Below, one piece after another: positions 1 to 8,447 of a DNA stretch of 30,886 nucleotides. The stretch covers positions 1 to 30,886 of the forward strand of contig JANNMJ010000066.1 in NCBI GenBank assembly GCA_031397815.1, written 5' to 3'. The notes beneath the pieces are model-generated. The model was not told where the DNA came from. It was given only the letters and a program-made list of their open reading frames with translations, and made no database searches. This DNA comes from JANNMJ01 sp031397815 (lineage in GTDB: Bacteria > Bacteroidota > Bacteroidia > Cytophagales > Hymenobacteraceae). Numbering within the stretch: the stretch's first letter is position 1; every line of letters begins with the position of its first letter. The translations under genes and the position numbers were made by a program.

Positions 1-27
1 GCATTAACGGGTAGCATTCCCAGTGCA

Positions 28-53
28 CGGGCGGGCACAAGGCCCGCCCCTAC
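28..53. repeat. Dispersed hairpin repeat, family R1, copy a
   Basis: A 26-bp unit with self-complementary arms (GGGCGGGC and GCCCGCCC around a short ACAAG loop) ending in CCCCTAC. A copy differing at one base lies at 75-100, and diverged copies lie at 12019-12045 and, reversed, at 17138-17164. All copies are intergenic or touch only a gene end, as expected of REP-like elements. The mobility mechanism is not visible. Confidence 0.7.
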
Positions 54-74
54 AACCTGATATTTGCCGCCGCG

Positions 75-100
75 CGGGCGGGCGCAAGGCCCGCCCCTAC
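75..100. repeat. Dispersed hairpin repeat, family R1, copy b
   Basis: Matches copy a at 25 of 26 positions and is in the same orientation, with 21 bp between the two. The pair lies upstream of holB and could form a cruciform or hairpins in RNA. No protein-coding potential is seen here. Confidence 0.7.
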
Positions 101-129
101 GTTACGCTCGGTTTTGTGGGGTTTTGCAA

Positions 130-160
130 ATAGCCCGCACGGGGCCGTAGCCCCGCGCGA
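130..160. repeat. Dispersed hairpin repeat, family R2, copy a
   Basis: A 31-bp unit beginning ATAGCCCGCACGGGGC and ending AGCCCCGCGCGA, with a GGGGC/GCCCC stem. A near-identical copy lies at 10181-10210, differing only in the loop. This copy sits 24 bp before the holB start codon, so it may lie in the 5' leader of the holB-hemC transcript. Confidence 0.65.
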
Positions 161-184
161 ATCCCGTTTATTTCTTCCTCAAAC

Positions 185-1303
185 GTGCTTTTCTCCACCA
201 TCCCCGGTCTACCCGAAGTGAAATCGCTGCTGCTGCGCTCGGCGCAGAGTGGGCATGTGGCGCATGCGCAACTTTTTGCGGGCGTCGAGGGCGGCGCGGC
301 GCTGGCGCTGGCGTTGGCGTACGCCACGTACCTGAGCTGCGACGCGCCCACGCCGACCGATGCTTGCGGCGTTTGTCCGGCTTGCTCGAAAATGGCGCGA
401 CTCGTTCACCCGGATTTGCATTGGCTGCTGCCGTTGGCCGAGTCGAAGCTCGATGATGAGGAGCGGAATGCGCGGCTGATCCTGTTTCGGGCGTTTTTTC
501 TGGAGCAGCCCTACCCCACGTACCATGAGTGGATGAGCGAGCTGAAGGCCGAAAACAAGCAGGGCACCATCTCACGGGAAGCGGCGGCGCAGCTGCCGAT
601 GCGCGCGGCGATGGCGGCGTTTGAGGCGCCGTACAAGTTTTTCGTGATTTGGCTCCCCGAGCTGCTGCACCCGGCCGCGGCGAATGCGCTGCTCAAGCTG
701 CTCGAAGAGCCGCCCCGCCGCACGGTGTTTCTGCTGGTGAGTAACCAGCCGGGGGCGCTGCTGCCCACGATTCTGAGCCGGACGCAGCGCGTCAGTGTGC
801 GGGCGCATACGGAGCCGGAGCTGGCGGAATTGCTCGAACAGGAGCACCAGATGCCGGCAGCGGCGGCGCTGGCCACCGCGCAGCTCGCCGATGGGAGCCT
901 GAATACGGCGCTGGCGCTGCGTGGGGAAGTGGGCACCGAGCTGTTCGATTTCCTCATCGACTGGCTCCGGCAGTGCTGGGGCGCCAAGTGGCAGGAGCTG
1001 CTCGATAAGCGGTCGGAAGAGTTTCAGAAGCTCGGGAGAGAAGGGCAGAAGCATCTGCTCCGGTACGCGCTGGGGCTGGTGCGGAAAGTGCTGCTCGTGG
1101 GGCTGGACCCGGCCCTCGTGCCCGCCCTGTCGGTGGCGGAGGCTGATACGGTGCGGAAGATGAGTCGCCTTATTACGCCCCAGAATGCCGATGCCATCGT
1201 CCGCGCCCTGACCGATGCGCATTACCACGTCGAACGCAACGCTAACCCGAAACTGGTGTTCTTTGACACCTCGCTTACGCTTTACCCGCTGCTGCGGGGG
1301 TAG
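185..1303 (+). CDS. holB: DNA polymerase III subunit delta' (clamp loader)
   Basis: A clamp-loader ATPase-like subunit that helps load the sliding clamp during replication. The 372-residue product has the delta' layout: an N-terminal AAA+ fold beginning FSTIPG, a degenerate P-loop (GVEGGAALA, residues 33-41) that should not bind ATP, and a Cys4 zinc module (C52, C61, C64, C67). It then has the LLKLLEEPP segment and an ILSRTQ motif where many homologues have SRC. The length is normal for the family. The start is GTG at 185, chosen because VLFSTIPG aligns with the usual N-terminus. It heads a plus-strand run, with hemC following after 36 bp. The T in place of the SRC cysteine may be normal for this phylum. 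The family call is firm; the exact start is less so. Confidence 0.9.
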   Translation: MLFSTIPGLPEVKSLLLRSAQSGHVAHAQLFAGVEGGAALALALAYATYLSCDAPTPTDACGVCPACSKMARLVHPDLHWLLPLAESKLDDEERNARLILFRAFFLEQPYPTYHEWMSELKAENKQGTISREAAAQLPMRAAMAAFEAPYKFFVIWLPELLHPAAANALLKLLEEPPRRTVFLLVSNQPGALLPTILSRTQRVSVRAHTEPELAELLEQEHQMPAAAALATAQLADGSLNTALALRGEVGTELFDFLIDWLRQCWGAKWQELLDKRSEEFQKLGREGQKHLLRYALGLVRKVLLVGLDPALVPALSVAEADTVRKMSRLITPQNADAIVRALTDAHYHVERNANPKLVFFDTSLTLYPLLRG

Positions 1304-1339
1304 CGCCTCTTCCTTTTCATCCTCATTTCCCTTCTCCCC

Positions 1340-2266
1340 GTGATTAAAATCGGTACCCGCGGCTCGGCGCTTGCGCTTTGGCAGGCTCATCACGTGGCGG
1401 ACCTGCTGAAGGCAGCGGGTCACGCGACGGAAATCGTCACGTTTACCACGCAGGGTGACCGTATCCAAGACCGTTCGCTCGCGAAAATCGGCTCGAAGGG
1501 GGTGTTCACGCAGGAGCTGGAAGAGGCGCTGCTCGACGGGCGCATCACGATTGCCGTGCATTCGGCGAAGGACGTGCAATCGACGTTGCCGAACGGGCTG
1601 GAGCTGGTGGCGTTTCTGGAGCGCGAAAAGCCCGTGGATGTCGTGATTTCCACCGATCCCAACTTCCGCCTCGGCGCTGGGGCGGCGGTGGTCGGGACGA
1701 GCAGCACGCGGCGCCGGGCGCTGCTGGCGCGTCATTATCCGGCCGTCACGGCGGTGGAGGCGCGCGGTAATCTGCAAACCCGGCTGCGGAAGCTCGAAGA
1801 GGGGCAGATGCAGGCGCTGGTGCTGGCGTACGCGGGCGTTCATCGCCTCGGCTGGGACCACCTCATCGTCGAGGAGCTGGAACCGGAATTGTTTACGCCG
1901 CCCGTCGGGCAGGGGAGCGTGGCGGTGGAATGCTCGACGGACTTGGCGCCGAGCGTGAAGGAAGCCCTGCGCATTGCCCTCGACCACACGCCCACCCGTG
2001 CGGCGCTCCTCGCGGAGCGGGCATTTCTGCGGGTGCTGGAAGGCGGGTGCAGCATCCCGTCGTTCGCCCTCGCCACCCTCACCGATGATGAGGGAATGCT
2101 GACGCTGCGCGCCGGGCTGATTTCGCTCGATGGTGCGACGTTGATTCGGGTCGAGGGCGCCGCGCCGGTGGCCGACGGCGCCACCCTCGGTGCCCGGCTG
2201 GCGGCGGAAGTGCTGACCAACGGCGGGCGCGAAGTGCTGGCCGATATCCGTAGCGCGACCCGGTGA
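1340..2266 (+). CDS. hemC: Hydroxymethylbilane synthase (porphobilinogen deaminase)
   Basis: Joins four porphobilinogen molecules into hydroxymethylbilane in cytoplasmic tetrapyrrole (haem) synthesis. The 308-residue protein is full length. Visible signatures are IGTRGSALALWQ at the N-terminus, HSAKD (H74-D78, with D78 the expected catalytic Asp), GTSSTRRRALL in the substrate-binding region, VGQGSVAVE, and LEGGCSIP with C237, the attachment point of the dipyrromethane cofactor. The start is GTG at 1340, immediately before IKIGTRGSALA. The stop overlaps the next gene's GTG start by 4 bp, implying translational coupling. No other hem genes are in the window, so it is separated from the rest of the pathway here. 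Confidence 0.96.
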   Translation: MIKIGTRGSALALWQAHHVADLLKAAGHATEIVTFTTQGDRIQDRSLAKIGSKGVFTQELEEALLDGRITIAVHSAKDVQSTLPNGLELVAFLEREKPVDVVISTDPNFRLGAGAAVVGTSSTRRRALLARHYPAVTAVEARGNLQTRLRKLEEGQMQALVLAYAGVHRLGWDHLIVEELEPELFTPPVGQGSVAVECSTDLAPSVKEALRIALDHTPTRAALLAERAFLRVLEGGCSIPSFALATLTDDEGMLTLRAGLISLDGATLIRVEGAAPVADGATLGARLAAEVLTNGGREVLADIRSATR

Positions 2267-2883
2267 GCGCGCCGCTGCTCCCGTTGCCGCCGCCGCGCCT
2301 CACCACGCCGCGCCTCGTGATGCGGGCTTGGGAGACCACGGATGCGGCGGCTTTGCTGACCCTGATTGACGCCGAGCGCGAGCGCCTGAGCCGGTATTTC
2401 CCGCGCACGCTGGCGGCGGTCACTTCCCCGGAAACTACGTTGGCGTTTCTGGCCGAGCGGGCAAATCAGTGGGCGGCGCGCACGGGCTTTCAGTACGGCA
2501 TCTGGGAAGCGGCGGAGGGTGGTCGGTGCTTGGGGCTGATCAGCTTGCGCGATATCAATTGGTCGGCGTTGGGGGCGCCGAAGGCGGAGCTGGCGTATTT
2601 CATCGCGGGCAGTGCCGAAGGGACCGGAGTAGTGACCGAGGCGCTGGCGGCGGTTTTACCCGCCGTATTCAGGGCGTTGCCGCTGGCGAAAGTATTCGCT
2701 TGCGTGGCGCCGGAAAACCAGCGCAGCCGGCAGCTCTTGCTACGGTTGGGCTTCCGGCATGGCGGTACGCTGCGGCGCGATTTCCGGGCACCGAACGGCG
2801 AATTTCTCGATGTCGATTACTTCGATTTGCTCCCCGACGAGGCGATTGGGCCAGTGCCCGTGTCTCCCGCGCGCCACCGCTAG
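2263..2883 (+). CDS. GNAT-family N-acetyltransferase, RimJ/RimL-like
   Basis: A predicted acetyl-CoA-dependent acetyltransferase of 206 residues. The N-terminus (PPPRLTTPRLVMRAWETTDA) matches the RimJ/RimL/Acetyltransf_3 subgroup. A central ISLRDINW strand, an acetyl-CoA-loop-like segment (AEGTGVVTEAL) and ENQRSRQLLLRLGF (from about residue 150) followed by RRDFRAPNGEFLDVDYFDLL complete the fold. The GTG start at 2263 overlaps the hemC stop (GTGA). The substrate cannot be read from sequence: family members acetylate ribosomal-protein N-termini, antibiotics or metabolites. An out-of-frame ORF running through it is only the upstream extension of the next gene's frame. Confidence 0.85.
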   Translation: MSAPLLPLPPPRLTTPRLVMRAWETTDAAALLTLIDAERERLSRYFPRTLAAVTSPETTLAFLAERANQWAARTGFQYGIWEAAEGGRCLGLISLRDINWSALGAPKAELAYFIAGSAEGTGVVTEALAAVLPAVFRALPLAKVFACVAPENQRSRQLLLRLGFRHGGTLRRDFRAPNGEFLDVDYFDLLPDEAIGPVPVSPARHR

Positions 2884-2939
2884 TTTTGCACCTGCATTCC
2901 CTTGGGGGTGCCGACCTCGTTTCAGCCCCTATTCACCTT

Positions 2940-3599
2940 ATGAACCTATCCCCGTTTTCCCGTTGCGCCACTGCGGTGGTTTTCGCCGCGTCGCTTGCGT
3001 CGTGCTCCGTGCTGAAACCTTCGCCGAAGGATGATTTGGTGACGATTACCACGCCGCAGGGTGAAATCAAGCTGCTGCTTTCCGACAAGGCGCCGCTGCA
3101 TAAAGCCAACTTCCTGAAGCTCGCTAAAGCTGGGTTTTACGACGGCACGACGTTCCACCGCGTCATCAACGGGTTTATGGTGCAGGGCGGCGACCCGAAC
3201 TCGAAAGACCAAAACCCGAACAACGACGGGCAGGGCGGCCCCGGCTATACCGTGCCGTCCGAGATGACGAACGGCTTGAAGCACGAGCGCGGCGCCGTCG
3301 CGGCTGCCCGCTTGGGCGATGGGCAGAATCCGAAGAAAGAATCGAGCGGCTCGCAGTTTTATCTGGTGCAGCCCGTCGGGGGTACGCCGTTTCTGGATGG
3401 GCAGTACACGATTTTCGGGCAGACCATCAGTGGTTTTGATGTCATCGACAAGATTTCACAGGTGCCGAAAGACGGTCGCGACCGCCCCACGACGCCCGTC
3501 ACGATGAAGGTGACCGTTCAGACGCTCCCCCGCAAGAAAATCACGGAAATGACGGGCTACCAATACCCCGGCTCCGACGCCCCGAAAGGCAAAAAATAA
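2940..3599 (+). CDS. Cyclophilin-type peptidyl-prolyl isomerase, lipoprotein
   Basis: Catalyses cis-trans isomerisation of Xaa-Pro bonds, presumably in the periplasm. The 219-residue product begins with a lipoprotein signal peptide ending LASC, with lipidated C22. The cyclophilin core follows: TTPQGEIKLLL, FHRVINGFMVQGGDP (catalytic Arg in FHRV), GSQFYLV and a LDGQYTIFGQ segment. The frame stays open upstream to 2469, but that part overlaps the GNAT gene in another frame and has no family similarity. The ATG at 2940, placed right before the signal peptide, is therefore preferred. It lies 56 bp after the GNAT gene and 42 bp before the SDR gene, consistent with one transcript. Confidence 0.93.
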   Translation: MNLSPFSRCATAVVFAASLASCSVLKPSPKDDLVTITTPQGEIKLLLSDKAPLHKANFLKLAKAGFYDGTTFHRVINGFMVQGGDPNSKDQNPNNDGQGGPGYTVPSEMTNGLKHERGAVAAARLGDGQNPKKESSGSQFYLVQPVGGTPFLDGQYTIFGQTISGFDVIDKISQVPKDGRDRPTTPVTMKVTVQTLPRKKITEMTGYQYPGSDAPKGKK

Positions 3600-3641
3600 G
3601 GCGAGTCACTTCCCCCAAACTCCGCCGCACCTCACGCGCTC

Positions 3642-4571
3642 ATGACCGATTCCTCGCAGGTGAAAACCTACCTCATTACCGGCTCCAACGGGTTGCTCGG
3701 GCAGAAAATCATTCAGCAGCTGGCGCCCCTTGCGGTGGCCGGTGAGCTGCGCGTCGTGGCGTCGTCGCGCGGGGCGAACAAGCTCGCGGACCTCTTCCCG
3801 GATGTGCCGTTCGTGACGATGGACGTGACCGACCCGATGCACGTGCGCGCCGTGCTCGGCGAGCTGGCGCCGACCAACGTCATCCACACCGCCGCCATGA
3901 CGAACGTGGATGCCTGCGAAACCGACCGCGCCGAATCGTGGAAACAGAACACGACGGCCGTCGAAAACCTCGCCCGCGAGTGCGCCGCCCTCGGCGCACA
4001 CCTGACGCACGTCTCGACCGATTTTATCTTCGATGGGGAAGCCGGGCCTTATGATGAGGAAGCCGCGCCCGCGCCCGTCAACTATTACGGCGAGTGCAAG
4101 GTGGCGGCGGAAGAAGCCGTGCGTGCCGCTGGCGGGCGCTGGGCGATTGTGCGGACCGTGCTGGTCTACGGCACGGCGCACGATTACGGCCGCTCGAACA
4201 TCGTGCTGTGGGTGCGCGACTCGTTGCGCGCCGGGAAGGAAATCAATGTCGTCGATGACCAGTGGCGCACTCCTTCGCTCGCCGAAGATTTGGCTGATGG
4301 CTGCATCCGCATCGCCACGCGGGATGCGAATGGCGTCTTCAATATCTCTTCCGATGAGCTGCTGACGCCTTACCAGATGGCGCAGCAGGTGGCGGCTTAC
4401 TTCCATCTCGATACGGCGCTCCTCAAGCGCGTCACGGCGGCTACGTTCACGCAGCCGGCCCGCCGCCCGCCGCGTACGGGCCTCGTGATTACCAAGGCGC
4501 GGCAGGAGCTGGGCTACGCGCCGCACACGTTCGCCGAAGGCATCCGCCTCGTCGACGAGCAGAGTCGTTAA
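3642..4571 (+). CDS. SDR, dTDP-4-dehydrorhamnose reductase-like (RfbD-type)
   Basis: An NAD(P)-dependent sugar-nucleotide reductase/epimerase-like protein of 309 residues. The Rossmann motif GSNGLLGQ is near residue 14, a TNVIHTAAMTNVDACE segment is typical of RfbD, and the active site has STDFIFDG and Y149-x-x-x-K153 (YGECK). A C-terminal substrate domain ends in TFAEGIRLV. RfbD makes dTDP-L-rhamnose, but no rmlA, rmlB or rmlC is nearby, so the real substrate is uncertain. Many Bacteroidota carry a stand-alone RfbD-like SDR of this kind. It is the last gene of the plus-strand run and is convergent, 15 bp apart, with the next gene. Confidence 0.85.
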   Translation: MTDSSQVKTYLITGSNGLLGQKIIQQLAPLAVAGELRVVASSRGANKLADLFPDVPFVTMDVTDPMHVRAVLGELAPTNVIHTAAMTNVDACETDRAESWKQNTTAVENLARECAALGAHLTHVSTDFIFDGEAGPYDEEAAPAPVNYYGECKVAAEEAVRAAGGRWAIVRTVLVYGTAHDYGRSNIVLWVRDSLRAGKEINVVDDQWRTPSLAEDLADGCIRIATRDANGVFNISSDELLTPYQMAQQVAAYFHLDTALLKRVTAATFTQPARRPPRTGLVITKARQELGYAPHTFAEGIRLVDEQSR

Positions 4572-4586
4572 CGCCGGGCGCCGCCC

Positions 4587-6623
4587 TTACGGTAAAACCG
4601 TGACGGTGCCGCGCTGGCTGAACTCCTGCCCCAGCGCGTCACGCCCGCGGAATTGGTAGAGAAACACGCCGGTCGGCACCACCGCGCCGCCGCCCGTTGG
4701 GCGGCCGTCCCAGCCCTTATTGGCTTCGCGGGTCTGGAAAATCTGGCGTCCCCAGCGGTCGTAGATGGTCAGCTCGCTCTCGCGTAGCTCATAGCGCCCG
4801 ACGGGGCCGAAGGTGTCGTTGAGGTCGTCGCCGTTGGGGGTGAAGGCGTTCGGGAGGCGGACGGTCTGACTTTCGGTGAGGTCGACGAAGTTTGAGTAGA
4901 CGTTCGTGGAGGCGTTGCCGAGGAACTGCGCGCGGATGCGGTAGCGCCGAATCTGCTGCGTGTTGCCCGCGAGCGGGTCGTCGTACGTCAGGATGTTCAG
5001 GCCGAGGTAGACGCTGTCGAGGAGGGCGTTCGTGCGCTCATCGAGGATGAAGACGGTATAGAACGGGGTGATCCCGACGTACGGCGTCCAGGTCAGGCGG
5101 GCTTTGGTGCGGTCCGGGGTGCGACGGACGCGCAGCAGCATCGGGCACGCCGACGTGCTGCTTGCGGAGCGGTTGAGGCACGAATCGGTGAAAATGGTCC
5201 GATAACACGCCCCACGGAGGCGGGCCGTATCCGGGGCGACGAGCGTCAGCGTCGGGACGGGGCTGGTGCCGACGATGGTCGGCGTACCGCCCGCCAAGGT
5301 TTCCGTGAATTCCGCGCCGGAAGCGATCTCCTGTCCCGGCGGCGTGGCCGTCAGGACGAGGTTATTCGAGAGGTCGAAGCTGGCTTTCAGTCTCGGGGCT
5401 GGCACAGCCCGCGTGCGGATGCCGGTCGCGCAGGAATCCGCCCCGGCGGCGAGAAGCGTGTCGGCGAGGTTCTGCGGGTCGGGCAGAACGGCCGCCACGG
5501 CTTCATAACAATACGATTGCTGACACCGGATTTTGATATCGCTGAAGGCGAGCTGCAAAGGGGAAAGCTTAATCAGCCGCCGCCCATCGCGCATCAGATT
5601 CCAGTGAAGCACGCGGCCCGGACCGGGGTAAGCCGTCCACTCCACACGGTTCGAGCCGCTATTGACGGTGACTTTGATGGTGTTCGTCCCGGCTTCGTTG
5701 GAAAGAATATTCGGGTTAGGAGCGCCCGTAACGCACACAGCGTTGAGCTGCCGCAGGCGGTAACGGTGCGGCGGCAGCGGGGCGTTGAGGAGGATGCGCG
5801 TGGCGGTATCGGCGGTGGGACGGAGGGTGTCGAGGACGACCCACGCGGTGCTGGGCGTGGGGAGGTTGGCGCGCTCGATGACGTAGATATTCGTGGGGCG
5901 CAGACTGTCCATTTGGAGCCATACGCGGCGGCTGTTGGTCGGCGCCAGCACGTCGAGGCGGCGGATGCGCGGGTTCGGCGCCGGAATCAGGCGCACGACG
6001 GTATCCAACGGAATCGGGGTGCAGTTCGCCATCCCGACGGCGCCCGTCACGACGATGCGCAGGGTGGTGGCGGTGGCGGTTTGCAGGGGCGAAAAGATGG
6101 TCGTGCCCTGTGCGGCGGTCACGACCGGCGCTGTGCCGAACCCCACGCGGTAGGTACTATAAGCGGGGTCGGTGAGCGTGACGGCCACGCTCCGCTGACA
6201 GCGCTCGACGCGGATGCGCGGCATCCGAACGTCGTAAATCGTGTACACCTGACTGACGGTATCGTTGCGGCCGGTGGTGAGATTACTGATGATTTGGAAG
6301 AAACGGTACCGGCCCGGCAGATTCGGGATGGCGCCCGGCGCCGGGTAGGTGGTCGTTATGACGGACGCCGACAGCCCGTTCCGTAAATCGAAGCCGTAGG
6401 CGTAAATCAGGCCCGCCGGAAGGTTCGGCGTGCGGTCGCGGATGGTGTAGGTCTGCCCGATGCATAGGTCGCGCGTGACTCTGCCCGTCGAGCTGACCAG
6501 CTCAAACGCCTGTCCCGGCGCCGTCGTTTGCGCCTGACCGGCCAGCGGCAACAGCAAGAGCAGCCACGCGCCAAGCAGGACGGGCAGCCGCCGCAGCAGA
6601 GAAAATATCGGAGGAGCCGTCAT
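4587..6623 (-). CDS. Secreted protein with type IX (gliding-motility type B) C-terminal domain
   Basis: A 678-residue exported protein. The start is the ATG at 6623, which begins a clear signal peptide (LLRRLPVLLGAWLLLLLPLAGQAQ). The frame is open further upstream but would overlap the divergent DUF4139 gene. The middle looks like repeated Ig/fibronectin-type beta domains (for example WTAYPGPGRVLHWNLMRDG and WTPYVGITPFYTVFILDE) with scattered Cys. The end is the gliding-motility-associated domain: LPNAFTPNGDDLNDTFGP, LTIYDRWG, WDGRPTGG and VPTGVFLYQFRG. That domain directs export by the type IX system and, in type B proteins, surface attachment or release. No enzymatic domain is recognised. 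The exact function is unknown and an adhesin is only a guess. Confidence 0.9.
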   Translation of the reverse strand: MTAPPIFSLLRRLPVLLGAWLLLLLPLAGQAQTTAPGQAFELVSSTGRVTRDLCIGQTYTIRDRTPNLPAGLIYAYGFDLRNGLSASVITTTYPAPGAIPNLPGRYRFFQIISNLTTGRNDTVSQVYTIYDVRMPRIRVERCQRSVAVTLTDPAYSTYRVGFGTAPVVTAAQGTTIFSPLQTATATTLRIVVTGAVGMANCTPIPLDTVVRLIPAPNPRIRRLDVLAPTNSRRVWLQMDSLRPTNIYVIERANLPTPSTAWVVLDTLRPTADTATRILLNAPLPPHRYRLRQLNAVCVTGAPNPNILSNEAGTNTIKVTVNSGSNRVEWTAYPGPGRVLHWNLMRDGRRLIKLSPLQLAFSDIKIRCQQSYCYEAVAAVLPDPQNLADTLLAAGADSCATGIRTRAVPAPRLKASFDLSNNLVLTATPPGQEIASGAEFTETLAGGTPTIVGTSPVPTLTLVAPDTARLRGACYRTIFTDSCLNRSASSTSACPMLLRVRRTPDRTKARLTWTPYVGITPFYTVFILDERTNALLDSVYLGLNILTYDDPLAGNTQQIRRYRIRAQFLGNASTNVYSNFVDLTESQTVRLPNAFTPNGDDLNDTFGPVGRYELRESELTIYDRWGRQIFQTREANKGWDGRPTGGGAVVPTGVFLYQFRGRDALGQEFSQRGTVTVLP

Positions 6624-6693
6624 CGGCAATCGGTACACGGTGTAAAGAAAAGACGTGCGGCGCGGCCCAAACGTCAACCGCCGCTCAGCAGAA

Positions 6694-6734
6694 CGCGCCA
6701 AGCGGCCGGTTTGGGGTATTTTTCCGGTATGAAA
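6694..6734 (+). promoter_or_regulatory. Conserved leader of the first DUF4139 gene; possible -7 element ending 4 bp before ATG
   Basis: This 41-bp segment, running through ATGAAA, aligns without gaps to 8407-8447 before the second DUF4139 gene at 33 of 41 positions. Both contain TATTTTTC (here 6717-6724), a 7-of-8 match to the Bacteroidota -7 consensus TAnnTTTG. If used, it would put the transcript start at about the start codon, giving leaderless mRNA. No -33 TTTG is visible at the right distance. Confidence 0.4.
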
Positions 6735-8360
6735 TTTCCAAGTCTTTCCGCTCTCTTCCTGCTTATTACCCTTGCGGCGCCACTCCGGGGCCACGGTCAG
6801 GCGCCCATCCGCGTCGCGCCGCCCGTTACGGAAGTCACGCTTTATGCGCAGAATGCCGCCGAGCTGCGGCACGACGCCCGGCCGGTGCTGCCGGTCGGCT
6901 TGGTGACGGTGCGCGTTTCCGGAATGGCGGCTGGCCTTGACCCCACCACCCTGCTCGTGGATGTAGGGCGCGGCGCCGAGCTGCTCAGCACCGAGGTGGT
7001 GCCCGCCGACCGTCCGGCGGCGCTCGATTCCACGGCGCGCGTGAATGCGGCTTATCGAAAAATCAAAGTCGAAATCCAGACGCTGACCGAAGAAAAGAAC
7101 CTGCTTCTCTTCAACCGTGAGCTGCGCACCACCACCGCCGCCACTTGGAATGCTGATATGGCGCGGGTCACCCCCGCGTTCCGCGAGCGGATGCGCGACG
7201 TGCTCACGCGTATCTCAGCAGCCGAAGCGGAGGAACGTCGATTGGCGGAGGTGGTTTCGCAGCTAGGCAATAACTCGCGGAGCAATACGGCGGCGCGCGA
7301 TGTGCTCCTCCGGCTGCGCGTCAGCACCGGCGCGGCCATTCCACTGACGGTGCGGTACCGGGCAGCGGCCACTAATACCGGCTGGCAGCCGACCCTCGAC
7401 CTGCGCGTGAGCGATATGGCCTCCCCGCTGCGGGCCGTGAGTGCCGCGATGCTCCAGAATGGCACCGGCGTGCCGTGGGAGCGTGTGAAGATGACCCTCG
7501 TGAACGCCACGACGAGCCAGTCGGTGGAGCGGCCGAACCTGCAACCGTGGACGCTGCGGGCGCTGCTCGACGCCGACGGCAACCGGCGACTGGAACGGAA
7601 CGATGAAGATGATGAAGACGCCGTTGGCGAAGGGCGCCTCGACGGTTTCGCTACCAAGGGCACCAGTAAGGGCCAGACGAAAGGCGCGGCGGGCAGTGAT
7701 AGTCTCCGCGTGGAAAGCCCCCTCAGCGACCGCTTTCGCCTTGGGGGGCGCGTGACGGTTCCGGCCAATATCTCGACGCCCGTTGCCATCGAAACGCTCG
7801 ACCTGCCAATGCGGGCGGAATATTATGTGGTGCCGAAGCTCGACCCACAGGTGCTGCTCGTGGCGAAGGTGACCGGCTGGCAGGCGCTGCGGGCACCGGC
7901 GGCGCGCGCAAGCGTGTATCTGGCGGGCAATTACGTCGGGCAGACCGACCTGAACACCCGCGCCTTCAACGATTCGCTCGAAGTGGCCCTCGGTGCCGAT
8001 CCGCTGGTGGTGGTGTCGCGGGCGAAACGCGCCGACCGCAACAGCCGCAACGTTTTCGGTAGTCAGCAGAAGACCACGCTCGGCTACGAAATCAACCTGC
8101 GGAACGACCGCCCAACCCCAATCCGCGTGCGGGTCGCCGACCAGATTCCTCTGCCCCTCGACCGCGACATCACCGTCACCGTTACCGAAACCAGCGGCGC
8201 TACGCTCGAACCCGAATCCGGCCGCCTGACTTGGGTGGTATCCCTGAAAGCTGGTGAGAGCCACCGGCTGCCGTTCGCGTTCACCGTGGAAGCCCCGGCG
8301 GCGAAGACGCTCAACCTCGATTACCGCACCCGGACGATGAAATCGCCTAAGTTTCGGTAG
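6729..8360 (+). CDS. DUF4140/DUF4139 protein, MuiA-like, paralogue 1
   Basis: A 543-residue exported protein. The ATG at 6729 begins a signal peptide (FLLITLAAPLRGHGQ). An N-terminal DUF4140-type region follows (VTEVTLYAQNAAELRHDA, residues about 33-50), then a helical, probably coiled-coil part (AYRKIKVEIQTLTEEKNLLL). The DUF4139 beta region has WQPTLDLRV, VPWERVKMTLVNA and NLQPWTLRALL. An acidic/glycine linker (about residues 285-325) separates this from a conserved end, VPKLDPQVLLVAKVTGW to SPKFR. Family members are annotated as mucoidy inhibitor A; the molecular role is not established. It is followed 81 bp later by a clear paralogue, so the two probably arose by tandem duplication. It is divergent, with a 105-bp gap, from the type IX cargo gene. 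Confidence 0.88.
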   Translation: MKFPSLSALFLLITLAAPLRGHGQAPIRVAPPVTEVTLYAQNAAELRHDARPVLPVGLVTVRVSGMAAGLDPTTLLVDVGRGAELLSTEVVPADRPAALDSTARVNAAYRKIKVEIQTLTEEKNLLLFNRELRTTTAATWNADMARVTPAFRERMRDVLTRISAAEAEERRLAEVVSQLGNNSRSNTAARDVLLRLRVSTGAAIPLTVRYRAAATNTGWQPTLDLRVSDMASPLRAVSAAMLQNGTGVPWERVKMTLVNATTSQSVERPNLQPWTLRALLDADGNRRLERNDEDDEDAVGEGRLDGFATKGTSKGQTKGAAGSDSLRVESPLSDRFRLGGRVTVPANISTPVAIETLDLPMRAEYYVVPKLDPQVLLVAKVTGWQALRAPAARASVYLAGNYVGQTDLNTRAFNDSLEVALGADPLVVVSRAKRADRNSRNVFGSQQKTTLGYEINLRNDRPTPIRVRVADQIPLPLDRDITVTVTETSGATLEPESGRLTWVVSLKAGESHRLPFAFTVEAPAAKTLNLDYRTRTMKSPKFR

Positions 8361-8406
8361 CAGGCCGTCCCCGCCCGCAGCACCGCTGCCCTAGTGCCCA
8401 GCGCGG

Positions 8407-8447
8407 CGCGCCAACCGGCTGACCGGGAGTATTTTTCCCGTATGAAA
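8407..8447 (+). promoter_or_regulatory. Conserved leader of the second DUF4139 gene
   Basis: Counterpart of 6694-6734, with TATTTTTC at 8430-8437 again ending exactly 4 bp before the ATG. Here GGGAGTATTTTTCCC also forms a small hairpin around the element. Conservation of spacing and sequence up to the start codon suggests a kept control signal. Recent duplication alone could also explain it. Confidence 0.4.

Noticed and set aside
572..1987. A 471-codon open frame on the minus strand across holB and hemC
   Set aside because: It is antisense to two clearly conserved genes, spans their junction, and its product is Arg/His/Gln-rich as expected of a shadow in GC-rich DNA.
2469..2939. An N-terminal extension of the cyclophilin gene by 157 codons
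   Set aside because: It overlaps the GNAT gene in another frame, is Gly/Ala-rich, and would bury the clear lipoprotein signal peptide at 2940.
4572..4590. A GGGCG/CGCCC mini-hairpin between the convergent SDR and type IX cargo genes
   Set aside because: The stem is only four to five pairs with no T tract, too weak to call a terminator.
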